From assembly GCA_963676515.1 (NCBI GenBank), contig OY781061.1, positions 124,001 through 188,000 on the forward strand: a stretch of 64,000 nucleotides of DNA, in the 5' to 3' direction. The position numbers and the translations under genes are program-made. Source of the stretch: G963667145 sp963676515 [NCBI: Candidatus Cloacimonadota bacterium] (GTDB lineage Bacteria; Cloacimonadota; Cloacimonadia; G963667145). The notes under the pieces were generated by a model. The model ran no database searches and was not told the DNA's origin. It was given only the letters and a program-made list of their open reading frames with translations. This document shows, piece by piece, positions 1 through 10,332 of this stretch. Positions within the stretch are counted from its first letter, which is position 1. Every line of letters starts with the position of its first letter.

Positions 1-1137
<1,137 letters not shown>

Positions 1138-1154
1138 TAGTTTTTTGCGTTTTT

Positions 1155-1892
1155 TTACAAGTTTTCTAAAACTTCATCAGAAATCTCAAAATTTGCATAC
1201 ACTTTTTGTACATCGTCACAATCTTCCAATTTATCGATTAAGTTTAAAAGTTTCTCGGCAACTTCGTCCGCATTTACAGTATTTTTGGGAATTTTGGTCA
1301 GTTCATATTTTACAACATCGAACCCTTCCGCTTTGAGGGCATCAGCCACAGTGTGTAGTTCTTTGAAATCTGTGTAAACCAAAATTTCGCCATCTTCTAT
1401 TTCTATATCTTCCGCGCCACATTCCAAAGCTTGCAGCATAAACTCCTCTTCTTCCAAGTCACTTTTGACGGTAATCTCCCCTTTGGAATCGAAAACCCAA
1501 GCAACAGCACCATTCTCAGCCAAGTTTCCTCCATATTTGGAAAACATATGACGCACATCTGCTACCGTACGGTTACGATTGTCCGTAAGGCATTCTACTA
1601 TTATCGCCACTCCCGCTTGACCATAGCCTTCGTAAACAATTTCTTCATAATTGACTCCGTTCGTATCGCCTGTGCCTCGCTTGATAGCTTTATCCACATT
1701 ACTAATGGGCATATTCGCAGCTTTGGCTGTCATCACAGCTGTCCGCAGGCGAGGATTAGAGGTTTCATCTCCACCACCTTGACGAGCAGCAACCGTAATC
1801 TCCTTTATCAATTTTGTGAAAAGTTTGGCTCTTTTTTTGTCTGCGGCTCCCTTTTTGTGCTTAATGGAGCTCCATTTATTGTGTCCTGACAT
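1155..1892 (-). CDS. yebC: YebC/PmpR (TACO1) family protein
   Basis: The 245-residue protein starts MSGHNKWSSIKHKKGA, the hallmark N-terminus of the YebC/TACO1 family, and has the family's usual length. Members have been described as transcription regulators (PmpR) and as translation factors that relieve stalling at proline runs. The Lys/Arg-rich N-terminal domain and the acidic C-terminal domain are both intact. The ATG at 1892 has AAGGAG upstream. It ends 75 bases before atpD and probably has its own promoter. Identity is very secure; which role applies here cannot be read from sequence. Confidence 0.95.
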   Translation of the reverse strand: MSGHNKWSSIKHKKGAADKKRAKLFTKLIKEITVAARQGGGDETSNPRLRTAVMTAKAANMPISNVDKAIKRGTGDTNGVNYEEIVYEGYGQAGVAIIVECLTDNRNRTVADVRHMFSKYGGNLAENGAVAWVFDSKGEITVKSDLEEEEFMLQALECGAEDIEIEDGEILVYTDFKELHTVADALKAEGFDVVKYELTKIPKNTVNADEVAEKLLNLIDKLEDCDDVQKVYANFEISDEVLENL

Positions 1893-2015
1893 AGTTCGTT
1901 ATTTTTCTCCTTACAATATTTCTCTCGCACTCCGAATCAAACCAAGAAAGGAAGAGCGGCAACTAGCTGTCAAATATTTTCTCCGAAAGAGATGATTTCT
2001 AACTTTAAAATGCAG

Positions 2016-2050
2016 TCTGCCCAAACTCTTTTTTGGAGAATTCAGGCAGA
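2016..2050 (-). terminator. hairpin downstream of tnaA, likely terminator
   Basis: Just after the tnaA stop the minus strand forms TCTGCC/GGCAGA arms, with additional pairing between the inner AATTCTC and GAGTTT, around an A-rich loop. Only a short T run (TTTT) follows a few bases later, so it is a plausible but not textbook rho-independent terminator. Confidence 0.45.
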
Positions 2051-2066
2051 TAATTTACTTTCATTA

Positions 2067-3446
2067 CTATTTTATCGGTCTTAACTTTGCTGTGAAGTGT
2101 CGCAAAACGGGTGGTTCGTAATCGAACTCAAACCCTTTTAGATTTTTGGCATTATTTGCCACGGCTATCACCGTTTGAGCGATGTATCTCATATGGTTAT
2201 CAGTGTACACTCTACGCGGTATAGTCAGTCGCATCAACTCCAAATCAGAGCGAAGGTTCTCTCCTGTGAGTGGGTCTCGACCTAGCAAAAAAGAACCAAT
2301 CTCAACTGCTCTTACTCCGCCTTCCAAATAAACGGCGTTACAGACAGCTTGAGCTGGGAACTGGTCAAAAGGAATGTGCGGGCAAATTTTGGCACAATCC
2401 ACAAAAACAGCGTGCCCACCTGTAGGATATTGAATCGGCACTCCAGCGTCTTTTAGCAAATCTCCCAAAAATTTCACCTGCCCGACACGAGATCGCAGAT
2501 AGTCGTAATCGATTCCCTCTTTTAGTCCGATAGCTACAGCTTCCATATCCCTACCGTTAAGCCCACCATAAGTGGGAAATCCTTCCATCGGCACCAAATA
2601 AGATCTGCAAGCGTCGTAAAGTTTGCTGTCCTTTTTGATTCCGATAAATCCGCCCATATTCACGATAGCGTCTTTTTTCGCCGAGCAAGTCAAACAATCG
2701 CCGTAAGAATACATCTCTTTCACTATCTCAGCAATAGTTTTGTTTTTATATTTAGGGTCTCTTTCTTTGATGAAATAAGCGTTCTCAGCAAATCTCGCCG
2801 AATCGAATACGACTGGGACTTTACTCTTCTTTGCGAGTTTACTCACCGCTTTGATGTTATCCATCGACACTGGCTGCCCACCGCTAGAGTTACAAGTGAT
2901 CGTAATAATAACAGCCGCTATATTTTCTGCACCTTTTTCTACAAAAAGCTTTTCCAACTTCACCAAATCAAAATTCCCTTTCCAGTCATCATAAGTAGCT
3001 GTGTCTAGTGCTTTGGGTGTGATAGCGTTAAGTGCCACTCCTCCGCAAATTTCTACATGAGCTTTGGTCGTATCGAAGTGCATATTACTGATGAAGTAGT
3101 CGCCTTTTTTCTTGAGAAGTTGTGGGAAAAGCACTTGCTCAGCACCTCTACCCTGATGAGTGGGGATTATGTACTCATAACCAAAAACATCGCGAGCGGA
3201 CTCTTGCAGATGGTAAAAGTTGCGACTACCAGCATAAGACTCATCGCCAAGCATCATCCCAGCCCATTGTCTATCACTCATAGCTCCCGTGCCACTATCT
3301 GTCAGCAAGTCGATAAATACATCTTCCGCCTTCAACGAAAAAGGATTATAACCAGCTTCCACCAGAGCTTTTTCTCTGGCTTTGCGGTCTATTATATGTA
3401 ATGGTTCTACCATTTTTATTTTAAACGGTTCAGGTATAATTTTCAT
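2067..3446 (-). CDS. tnaA: tryptophanase
   Basis: A PLP beta-eliminating lyase of 459 residues, the family's usual length. It splits L-tryptophan into indole, pyruvate and ammonia. The PLP lysine is in SAKKDA (Lys258). Two positions separate tryptophanase from tyrosine phenol-lyase: HFDTT (Asp125 where the phenol-lyase has Thr) and [12 protein letters not shown] (Ile383 where the phenol-lyase has the phenol-recognising Arg). Both favour tryptophanase. The frame stays open for 41 codons upstream, but ATG at 3446 has TATTAGGAGA directly before it, matches the family's N-terminus (PEPFKIK), and lies downstream of a candidate promoter, so this start is chosen. It suggests amino-acid fermentation. 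Confidence 0.93.
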   Translation of the reverse strand: MKIIPEPFKIKMVEPLHIIDRKAREKALVEAGYNPFSLKAEDVFIDLLTDSGTGAMSDRQWAGMMLGDESYAGSRNFYHLQESARDVFGYEYIIPTHQGRGAEQVLFPQLLKKKGDYFISNMHFDTTKAHVEICGGVALNAITPKALDTATYDDWKGNFDLVKLEKLFVEKGAENIAAVIITITCNSSGGQPVSMDNIKAVSKLAKKSKVPVVFDSARFAENAYFIKERDPKYKNKTIAEIVKEMYSYGDCLTCSAKKDAIVNMGGFIGIKKDSKLYDACRSYLVPMEGFPTYGGLNGRDMEAVAIGLKEGIDYDYLRSRVGQVKFLGDLLKDAGVPIQYPTGGHAVFVDCAKICPHIPFDQFPAQAVCNAVYLEGGVRAVEIGSFLLGRDPLTGENLRSDLELMRLTIPRRVYTDNHMRYIAQTVIAVANNAKNLKGFEFDYEPPVLRHFTAKLRPIK

Positions 3447-3468
3447 TTTTTCTCCTAATAAATCTAAA

Positions 3469-3497
3469 AATATATTTTCAAACAATCGTTCCAACAA
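3469..3497 (-). promoter_or_regulatory. candidate tnaA promoter
   Basis: The minus strand has TTGTTG (3497-3492), a 17-base spacer, then TATATT (3474-3469). Transcription would begin around 3462, leaving a short leader with the GGAGA ribosome site. No long tnaC-like leader would then be transcribed. Confidence 0.4.
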
Positions 3498-3655
3498 CCA
3501 AAATAAATTTCTTAAAAAACCAAAAAAGCTGAAAAGATCGCTTACACCTTTTGTGTGGAATTTGTTCACACAAAATTAAACCGCACTTAGATATAATCAG
3601 GGATAACCCTATATGTCTCCTTTTCATATTTACTAAAATAAAAACTTTTCATAAC

Positions 3656-4615
3656 TTATTTTTGCAAGTAACCTTTTACATAATCTTTTACCGCCTCTTG
3701 CAAAGGTGTAAATTTAAAGTCAGGCAACACTTTGGAGAGTTTTTTCATTTGGGCTTTGGTGTAATATTGATAAGACCCCCTGAGCTTTTCGGGCATCGGG
3801 AAATACTCAATCTGCTTTTTTTTGCCAGTGGCGATAAATAAAGCTTCCGCTAAGTCGTTCCAAGAATGAGCAAAGCCTGTTCCCAAATTATACAAACCGC
3901 CAGCATGTTTAAGCTCCACTAAATCACACACCGCTTTAGCACAATCTTTCACATAAACAAAATCTCTTTTTTGTTCGCCATCTGCATAGTCGGGCTGGTC
4001 TGACGCAAAAAGTTGTATCTTACCTGTTTTTTCTATTTGCTGGTAACCTCGATACACCATAGATACCATTGAATCTTTGTGAGCTTCTCTTGGTCCAAAA
4101 ACATTGAAAAACTTTAGCCCAATAGCTTTTGACCAAAAGTTATTTCTGTCTATCCAAGTATCGAAAAGTTGTTTAGAATAGCCATAACGATTAATGGGAC
4201 GCAATCGAAAAATATCTTTTTTATCGTCAAAGCCCATAGTGCCATCGCCATAAGTCGCAGCCGAAGATGCATACACAAAAGGCACGCCATGCTCACTGGC
4301 TAGGTTGAACATTAATTGTGAGTAGTGCAAATTGTTGTGCATCAAATAGTCCATATTTTCTTCCGTCGTTGCCGAACAAGCTCCCATATGGATTACAGAT
4401 TTCACCTTGCCAAAATAGTGAAAATCTTTGTTAATCAATTCATAAAACTCTTGCTTGTTAAAGTAATTCTCAAACTTACAGCCCAGCAAATTTTTCCACT
4501 TTTGGCTAGTGCCCAGATTGTCCACCACTATAATGTCCGAAAATCCTCTATCGTTTAGCTCTCTGAGGATATTTGCCCCTATAAATCCGGCTCCTCCAGT
4601 CAAAATCGTGTACAT
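3656..4615 (-). CDS. hldD: ADP-L-glycero-D-manno-heptose 6-epimerase
   Basis: A short-chain dehydrogenase/reductase fold epimerase of 319 residues that finishes ADP-heptose, the building block of the LPS inner core. The NADP-binding GGAGFIGAN is at residues 7-15 and the catalytic YxxxK is YGYSK. The pattern HMGACSATTE and the C-terminal GTGFAHSWNDLA are typical of HldD/RfaD rather than of UDP-galactose epimerases. It indicates a heptose-containing LPS, and so an outer membrane. It lies in a same-strand series with tnaA, but the 200-base gap between them suggests separate control. Confidence 0.93.
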   Translation of the reverse strand: MYTILTGGAGFIGANILRELNDRGFSDIIVVDNLGTSQKWKNLLGCKFENYFNKQEFYELINKDFHYFGKVKSVIHMGACSATTEENMDYLMHNNLHYSQLMFNLASEHGVPFVYASSAATYGDGTMGFDDKKDIFRLRPINRYGYSKQLFDTWIDRNNFWSKAIGLKFFNVFGPREAHKDSMVSMVYRGYQQIEKTGKIQLFASDQPDYADGEQKRDFVYVKDCAKAVCDLVELKHAGGLYNLGTGFAHSWNDLAEALFIATGKKKQIEYFPMPEKLRGSYQYYTKAQMKKLSKVLPDFKFTPLQEAVKDYVKGYLQK

Positions 4616-4639
4616 TTTTTACTACTCCATTTTGTTAGA

Positions 4640-5233
4640 TTAAGTTAACTTTTGTAAAATCTCTTTTTGAATTTTGCCACTTATTTGCAAAGCTTTGTCG
4701 TAACAATCTTTGGCTTTACCTTTCCAAAATTTACAAAACTCCTCATCTTTTATGTATTTTATGTTTACCAACACATTAAAATAACAACTCTTCGCCGCTG
4801 CCTCTAGACCAATTACAGACACCGCCAAATCGCTAACTAGGTTAGTATTCGTAGTACCAAATAAACCTTGCACTATCTCTAAAGCACGCAAAGATATTTC
4901 CAACCCCGAGTATGGTGGTTGTAGTGCTGTTTGCAGAGCTTTCTGTAGCTCTTGGCTTTTCATATCGCCTTTGGGTAAAGCGTAAATATTGCTCACCATC
5001 TGAAAAACTTGCTCATCTTTCTCTTTTAGATAAAGAAATTCGTCTGCCAAACATTTCAGTTCTTGCCCAGCTTCTTGGTTAGCCTGCTCGTATTGAAAAT
5101 ATTTTTTTTTGCCCTCTGTAAGGCTCAGCACCATCTGGGCTGCTGCCACACCGATAGCTCCCATTACGCATCCAGCAGATCCACCGCCTGGAGTAGGAGC
5201 TTTACTTGCCAACCGAGTAATAAATTCTTTCAC
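4640..5233 (-). CDS. fchA: cyclodeaminase/methenyl-THF cyclohydrolase family protein
   Basis: The 197-residue protein starts with KAPTPGGGSAG, the signature of the formimidoyl-THF cyclodeaminase/cyclohydrolase (FTCD C-terminal) family. It is all-helical and of the stand-alone length. It should convert formimino-THF to methenyl-THF, or hydrolyse methenyl-THF, feeding one-carbon units into the pool also served by folD at 46.9-47.7 kb. GTG at 5231-5233 is the start, with AAAGGA eight bases before. There is no hutH or glutamate formiminotransferase in the window, so whether histidine breakdown or C1 interconversion is its job is unknown. Confidence 0.85.
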   Translation of the reverse strand: MKEFITRLASKAPTPGGGSAGCVMGAIGVAAAQMVLSLTEGKKKYFQYEQANQEAGQELKCLADEFLYLKEKDEQVFQMVSNIYALPKGDMKSQELQKALQTALQPPYSGLEISLRALEIVQGLFGTTNTNLVSDLAVSVIGLEAAAKSCYFNVLVNIKYIKDEEFCKFWKGKAKDCYDKALQISGKIQKEILQKLT

Positions 5234-5288
5234 TTCAATTTTCCTTTTTTTCTTTCATCATAAATCATCGTATTGATAGTAAACTTTT

Positions 5289-5636
5289 TTAAAAAGTGAT
5301 AAACAAAGATTTTCGCGGTTTACCATCGATAGATTTTGATTTGTGTCCCTTACCAGTAGTGTCCGCCACTATAAAGACATCTCCTTGATAAAATTCTCTA
5401 ATCTCGCCCGACGAGACTTCTATACTAATCGCCCCAGATAGTAGCACGATATATTGCCGTCTAGGAGCTGTATGCCAACTGTAATCGTAGCCTGGACTAT
5501 TTTCTCTAAACACTAGCGATTTAACCGAAAAATCTTGCGATAACCTGCCGATCAGCCCGTGCTCTGCCAAATCGATTTTCACTTCTTCAAAAAAAGATTC
5601 TCCTGCTTGATTGCACGAGACTTGCGTAATTTCCAT
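5289..5636 (-). CDS. small cupin-domain protein
   Basis: A 115-residue single-domain beta-barrel protein. Cupin features visible are the segment YDYSWHTAPRRQYIVLLSG (motif 1-like, with one His) and GDVFIVADTTGKGHKS (motif 2-like, with a late His). The usual His-rich metal site is only partly present, so enzymatic activity is uncertain; it could be a small-molecule binding or isomerase-like protein. It sits 13 bases downstream of lnt and is probably cotranscribed. No specific function can be assigned. Confidence 0.7.
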   Translation of the reverse strand: MEITQVSCNQAGESFFEEVKIDLAEHGLIGRLSQDFSVKSLVFRENSPGYDYSWHTAPRRQYIVLLSGAISIEVSSGEIREFYQGDVFIVADTTGKGHKSKSIDGKPRKSLFITF

Positions 5637-5649
5637 AAAACCTTTTAAA

Positions 5650-7143
5650 TTAATTATTTATCTTTTTACTTTTCAGATTTTTATGCATAGTTCTACTTTT
5701 ATACAAAATAACTCCAGCAAAAAATAGTGCCAAAACCATAAAAATCCATTCGTAGTTTATTCTCGAATACAAAGAGTCTGTGTCACTAAGATACAAGTTG
5801 TCAACGATTATTTTTTCCTCAAACAATTTAGATTTTTGCAAAATTTCACCATTGGGCAAAACTATGAGCGAATAGCCAGTATTAGCACATCTGTAAATAG
5901 TGCGTCTAAGCTCAATGGCTCTAAAAATCGCCATTTCCATATGTTGCACAGCACCTACCGACCTGCCAAACCAAGCGTCGTTGGTGATATTGATCACAAA
6001 ATCAGCTCTAGAGAGTTTGCGCAAGTGTCTAGGAAAAGCTATCTCGTAGCAAATCACGGGCGAATAGGTATACTTGCCCAAATTGTAAAACTGCGTTTTC
6101 TTGCCATGTTCCCAGTTCGCTTGTCCGAGTTTCAAGTTCCACAAGAAAGGGAAAATATCCAAAAACGGAACTCGCTCCCCCAAAGGAACCAAGATATTTT
6201 TACTGTATTTTTCGTATATTTTGCCTGAGGTATCTACTTTAGAGCAAGAGTTGGTGTACTCCACCCGCTTGGCAGAAAAACGATAATCCAAAAATCCCAA
6301 GAAAATATCGCCTTTTAATTTTTGGCTCATACTAATGATTTTGCTAGCTATATTCTCGTTGTGCAGAGGAAACTCCATAATCGCACTCTCAGGAAGCAAT
6401 GCCAAATCTACACTATCACCTGCCAGACTATCTATCTGGCGATTATAAATTCTCAGCATTTTAGCGTTGCTATTTATACTGTGCTTTATCTTCAGCGGAA
6501 TATTGGGCTGCAAGATTGCCACTCTTTCATCGGTGGTCTTTATCTGCACAGACTGATACAAGTATAGTCCCACGAAAGACCAAATCAGCAATAATAAAAA
6601 CAAAATCCCCAAGTTTTTATATTTTTTCGTCTCAATGTAAGAAAACACACAATAATTAACAAAGATAATCCCCAAAGACAAGATGCTCATCCCACCCAAA
6701 GAAACCAACTGGATCAAATAAATATAATCTGCTAAAGAGTAACCCAAAGATATCCAAGGAAAGGCTAACTCCGTGTAGTTCATATAAAGTTCCAAAGATA
6801 TCCAAAAAGCAAGAAATGAGAGCAAGCGAAGTTTAGGAAATTTTTGCCAACTTTTTTGGATTAAGAAAAATATTAGTACGAAATAAAGAACAAAAAACAA
6901 GATAATACCCACATAACCCCAAAAAGTCACATAAGCTATCCAATAAAGGTAAACGCCATTAAAACAAACACTAAAAAGAAAAGAGCCTTTCCAAAGATTG
7001 TGCCTATCTAATGAAAGCCAAAAAAACAACGGAACTAACCCCACAAAAACCAAGAATCCTAGCCCAATATCCATCCTAGTCAGAGCCAAAAGCAATCCTG
7101 AAACCACAGGAAGCCAAGTCGTTCGATAAGTTTTAGTAAACAT
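5650..7143 (-). CDS. lnt: apolipoprotein N-acyltransferase
   Basis: An inner-membrane enzyme that adds the third acyl chain to lipoproteins before sorting to the outer membrane. The first ~200 residues are hydrophobic with about six membrane segments. A nitrilase-fold domain follows, with the catalytic triad recognisable as Glu in LLPESA, Lys in YSKNILVPLGERVPF and Cys in VICYEIAFP. A final membrane helix ends the protein. At 497 residues the length is normal. The start overlaps the recJ stop by eleven bases, indicating translational coupling. It fits with the large lipoprotein at 55.7-60.6 kb. Confidence 0.92.
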   Translation of the reverse strand: MFTKTYRTTWLPVVSGLLLALTRMDIGLGFLVFVGLVPLFFWLSLDRHNLWKGSFLFSVCFNGVYLYWIAYVTFWGYVGIILFFVLYFVLIFFLIQKSWQKFPKLRLLSFLAFWISLELYMNYTELAFPWISLGYSLADYIYLIQLVSLGGMSILSLGIIFVNYCVFSYIETKKYKNLGILFLLLLIWSFVGLYLYQSVQIKTTDERVAILQPNIPLKIKHSINSNAKMLRIYNRQIDSLAGDSVDLALLPESAIMEFPLHNENIASKIISMSQKLKGDIFLGFLDYRFSAKRVEYTNSCSKVDTSGKIYEKYSKNILVPLGERVPFLDIFPFLWNLKLGQANWEHGKKTQFYNLGKYTYSPVICYEIAFPRHLRKLSRADFVINITNDAWFGRSVGAVQHMEMAIFRAIELRRTIYRCANTGYSLIVLPNGEILQKSKLFEEKIIVDNLYLSDTDSLYSRINYEWIFMVLALFFAGVILYKSRTMHKNLKSKKINN

Positions 7144-8842
7144 CCAGATCCTTCAAATACCCTTGTATCGAGACCTTGTCTTGCCAATAGTTAAAATCCA
7201 ACGCATAAACGATATCCACTTTAGAGTTGTAATTAAGTTTTTTTTGAAAATTTCCTAGACCAAAGCCGATGAAACTTAGCTCTTTTCGTCCATCTGTTAG
7301 CCTTACCTGCAAATGATTTTGCCCCACTACGCGTGCACTGCCAGCTATCGATAAACCTTTGCTACAAAATACAGGCTTGTGATTGCCTGGTCCATAAGGT
7401 GACAATCTAGAAAGAAGCTGCACGAAATTATTATCTATCTGTGCCAATTTTAGCTCGGAGTCCACCTTAAAAATAGGCTTCACCATTTCGTTTGTCAAGT
7501 TAGCACTAGTATACTCCTGCAACCTTTCCTCAAACTCTGGCAAGAACTCTTTGAGCATACTCAGACCAGCAGCATATTTGTGCCCGCCAAATCCTTGCAA
7601 AAGTTCAGAACCCCCTTCGATAGCTTGGGCAATGTTGAATCCTGTCACACTACGCGCCGATCCTCTGAGCACACCGTTCTCTTCACCCAGGACAATCACA
7701 GGACGACGATAGTTCTCCACCAGCTTTGACGCCACTATCCCGATAATCCCCACATGCCAACCTGGATCACTCACTACCAGGACTCTAAGGCTTTCCGCAT
7801 CAGGATATTTCTCTTGTATCTGCAAACAAGACGCCTCATAAATCTCATCTTGCTCATTTCTGCGGACGGTGTTCAACTCTTCCAAATCTCCCACAACTTT
7901 ACTTATTTCATCTTTATCTTCGCTCAAAAAAAGTTCCACAGCTTGCAAAACATTGCCCATCCTACCAGCAACATTGATACGAGGAGCGATATTGAAGACA
8001 ACATTAGCAGAACTCAGATTATCTGGGTTCATCCCACAAGCCTCTATCAAAGCAGTAAGCCCTTTATTAAAACGATTTTTTATAGATAGCAAACCAACTC
8101 TCGCCATAGTTCTATTCTCTTCCACCAAAGGTACGATGTCGGCAATCGTGCCCAAACAAACAAAAATCAAGTAAGGATAAAGATGTTTGACCAAGTCAAC
8201 TTTTAACAAAAGGCACACTCCACCCAGTAATTTGAAAGCAACTCCGACTCCAGCTAAATATTTGCAGGGATAACCGCTACCTTCCAGCTGAGGATTCAAA
8301 ATCGCCCCTGCTGGCGGCAAATCTCCCTGCGGAAGATGATGATCTGTAACTATTACCTCGATACCAGCGTCCACTAAGCGACTAACCTGCTCAACTGCCG
8401 AGACTCCACAATCCACTGTAATCAAAAGATGCGGGGGATTTTTTAAAATCTTGTCCACACAGCCTTTGCTAACACCATAACCATCTTGCAAACGATCAGG
8501 GATAAAAAAATCAACTTTGGCTCCCAAGCTCAAAAGTCCTTTGTAAAGCACCGTAACGGAAGTAACTCCGTCAACATCAAAATCTCCATAAATCAAGATT
8601 TTTTTTTGGGCATTTATGGCTTGAATTACCATTTGAGCAGCTTTTTCCATCTGCACGAAGAGGAAAGGATCCAAAAGGTCTTTAACTTTCGGAGACAAGA
8701 AAGATTTCGCTTCAGCTAAGGATTTCACCCCAAGGTTCAGCAATATTTGGGCAAACTCTCGCCCACAAAGAAGCTCACACTCCAGCTCTTTGCACAATTT
8801 CTTATTCTTTTTGTTTGGAGACATTATCCAAGAAGAGTTCAT
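7133..8842 (-). CDS. recJ: single-stranded-DNA-specific exonuclease RecJ
   Basis: The 569-residue protein has the DHH phosphoesterase motifs: YGDFDVDGVTS (motif I), TVDCGVS (motif II), VTDHHLP (motif III) and a later CLGTIADIVPL. The DHHA1 domain (LRGSARSV, GGHKYAAGLS) and the C-terminal OB-like domain follow. It is a 5'-3' exonuclease acting in recombination and mismatch repair. The ATG at 8842 has GAGGAA immediately upstream; an internal ATG at 8824 is a less likely start. It overlaps lnt downstream. Confidence 0.95.
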   Translation of the reverse strand: MNSSWIMSPNKKNKKLCKELECELLCGREFAQILLNLGVKSLAEAKSFLSPKVKDLLDPFLFVQMEKAAQMVIQAINAQKKILIYGDFDVDGVTSVTVLYKGLLSLGAKVDFFIPDRLQDGYGVSKGCVDKILKNPPHLLITVDCGVSAVEQVSRLVDAGIEVIVTDHHLPQGDLPPAGAILNPQLEGSGYPCKYLAGVGVAFKLLGGVCLLLKVDLVKHLYPYLIFVCLGTIADIVPLVEENRTMARVGLLSIKNRFNKGLTALIEACGMNPDNLSSANVVFNIAPRINVAGRMGNVLQAVELFLSEDKDEISKVVGDLEELNTVRRNEQDEIYEASCLQIQEKYPDAESLRVLVVSDPGWHVGIIGIVASKLVENYRRPVIVLGEENGVLRGSARSVTGFNIAQAIEGGSELLQGFGGHKYAAGLSMLKEFLPEFEERLQEYTSANLTNEMVKPIFKVDSELKLAQIDNNFVQLLSRLSPYGPGNHKPVFCSKGLSIAGSARVVGQNHLQVRLTDGRKELSFIGFGLGNFQKKLNYNSKVDIVYALDFNYWQDKVSIQGYLKDLDVY

Positions 8843-8917
8843 TTCCTCACCATAAGTTTATTTTTACCTTTTTCAAATTACGCTACAAACTCAATCAACA
8901 ATATAGAAAAACTTCAA

Positions 8918-9320
8918 GGAGAAGATATTAAGCCGAATTTTGTATTTGACCTAACTGATCAAACTATCTCTATTTATCTAGAACAAACATCGCTGCTTGC
9001 TTCCAGCTGCCTACCCAAGACCTTATGCAAGGCGAGCCACCTCTCAGTCTCCTATTTGGCATTGCACCGATTAAAGCTTCCCTGTCCAAAAGGTTCACAC
9101 CATTTGCCGGTGGTCTCTTACACCGCCATTTCACCCTTACCGACTAGTTCCTTGTTTTTCAGGAAAAAGTAATGAAAAAACTAATCAGCGGTATCTTTCT
9201 GTGGGGCTAGTTCCTCGTCGCCAAGACTTCGTTTTAAGAAGTAATCTGCTCTATGGTGTTCGGACTTTCCTTCGTAGCTACTCCAAAAGCAGCAACTACG
9301 GCAGAGATATTATCTTCTCC
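8918..9320 (-). ncRNA. rnpB: RNase P RNA (bacterial type A)
   Basis: The catalytic RNA of the tRNA 5'-maturation ribozyme, about 403 nt. The ends pair as helix P1: GGAGAAGATA (9320-9311) with TATCTTCTCC (8927-8918). Conserved regions appear in the right order: GAAGGAAAGTCCG (9273-9261), CCCCACAGAAA (near 9200), GGTAAGGGTGAAATGGCGGT (near 9140-9120), and ACAAAATTCGGCTTA just before the 3' end. It lies between the zinc-ribbon gene and recJ. Any open frames across this stretch are chance. Confidence 0.95.
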
Positions 9321-9331
9321 TCAAAATAAGA

Positions 9332-10045
9332 TTATTCACTGTTTGCTTGCGAACCTATCAAAAATCTTCCACAATTTTCACAAACTTTCGGCTCTGTAGC
9401 TGACTTTAATTCCAAAAGGAGTTGAGGTCTAAGGCGAAAACCACATTCGCTACAAGCGTCTTTTTGAGCAAAAGCTACAGCTTTACGATTTTTTTTCTTA
9501 ATAAGCAAAACATATTGCTTCACAATGCTTAAAGGCAAATCCTTAGCTATTGCATTTCTTTCTGCCCTTTTTGCCTCAATCTGCTTTTTTACGGTTCCGA
9601 TTTTGGAGTTTATCTCCGACTCACCATCTTGTAAAGCCTGCTGAGTTTTCTCACACTGTGCCTGCACCTCTTCCTTTTTCTCTTGCAATACCTTCTCTTG
9701 CTCCATAAACTTCAAATCTTTCTCTTCGATTTCGCTATTTTTACCAGTGAGGAGTGATATCTCGCTATTCAAAGCCTTATACTCTTTGTTGTTCGTCACG
9801 CTATTCAGTTGCTTTTTGTATTTTTCGATGAGCTCGTTGTTAGACTTTACACTTAGTTCCATCTTCTTTTGAGTCTCTTTGCAACTTTTTAGCTCATCCT
9901 GTACTTTTTGCAAACTCTCTTCATCCTGAGCTACTGCTTGCCTTAACCCTTTTAACTGTTCTGGCAAATGACCAGACTCTTTTAAGAAAACACTAATCTC
10001 ATCATCAATAGCCTGCATCTCATCCAATTTTCGCGATAGGTTCAT
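9332..10045 (-). CDS. C4-type zinc-ribbon coiled-coil protein (CdsZ/DUF164 family)
   Basis: A 237-residue protein with a long antiparallel coiled coil (about residues 1-170, rich in Glu, Lys and Gln) and a C-terminal zinc ribbon with two Cys pairs, CSECGFRL and CENCGRFL. This is the domain order of the DUF164/CdsZ family, reported in chlamydiae as a nucleic-acid binding, division-associated factor. The function is not settled in general. It ends 12 bases before the 5' end of rnpB, so it may be cotranscribed with or processed from the RNase P RNA transcript. Confidence 0.85.
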   Translation of the reverse strand: MNLSRKLDEMQAIDDEISVFLKESGHLPEQLKGLRQAVAQDEESLQKVQDELKSCKETQKKMELSVKSNNELIEKYKKQLNSVTNNKEYKALNSEISLLTGKNSEIEEKDLKFMEQEKVLQEKKEEVQAQCEKTQQALQDGESEINSKIGTVKKQIEAKRAERNAIAKDLPLSIVKQYVLLIKKKNRKAVAFAQKDACSECGFRLRPQLLLELKSATEPKVCENCGRFLIGSQANSE

Positions 10046-10279
10046 CCAAATATCCCTCTATAAATAATATTAAAATTCATTTCTATAAAAAATATAACAA
10101 CAAAGTTGCAAAGATTTCAAAATGGAAATTTGTTTGTCGGTAGTTAATGTCAACACATTTAAGATACTTTTTACAAAAATCGACAAAATTAAACATTTCT
10201 TTATATTTTCTGCCAAGCACGCTGTAAACAAGATTTTTACCGCTTTTAAAAGTTTGACAAATATGACCTTTTAAGAACA

Positions 10280-10308
10280 TTGACAATCAAGAAAATCAAA
10301 TTTCTAAA
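10280..10308 (+). promoter_or_regulatory. candidate putP promoter
   Basis: A perfect -35 TTGACA (10280-10285) is followed after 17 bases by TCTAAA (10303-10308), a four-of-six -10 match, about 25 bases before the putP start. The 287-base gap between the divergent zinc-ribbon and putP genes shows nothing else clear. Confidence 0.4.
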
Positions 10309-10332
10309 AGTTTTACATTTTAAGGAGAGATT

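Noticed and set aside
3447-3569. In-frame 41-codon extension of tnaA containing a Trp codon, resembling a fused TnaC-like leader peptide
   Set aside because: It has no stop before tnaA, no good ribosome site, and lies upstream of a better promoter and the GGAGA-ATG start. TnaC-type control needs a separate peptide.
8747-9172. 141-codon open frame on the plus strand
   Set aside because: Covers the RNase P RNA and the antisense of recJ; no protein-family features.
10083-10286. 67-codon open frame in the zinc-ribbon/putP gap
   Set aside because: No ribosome site or recognisable pattern; the gap is better explained as a divergent promoter region.
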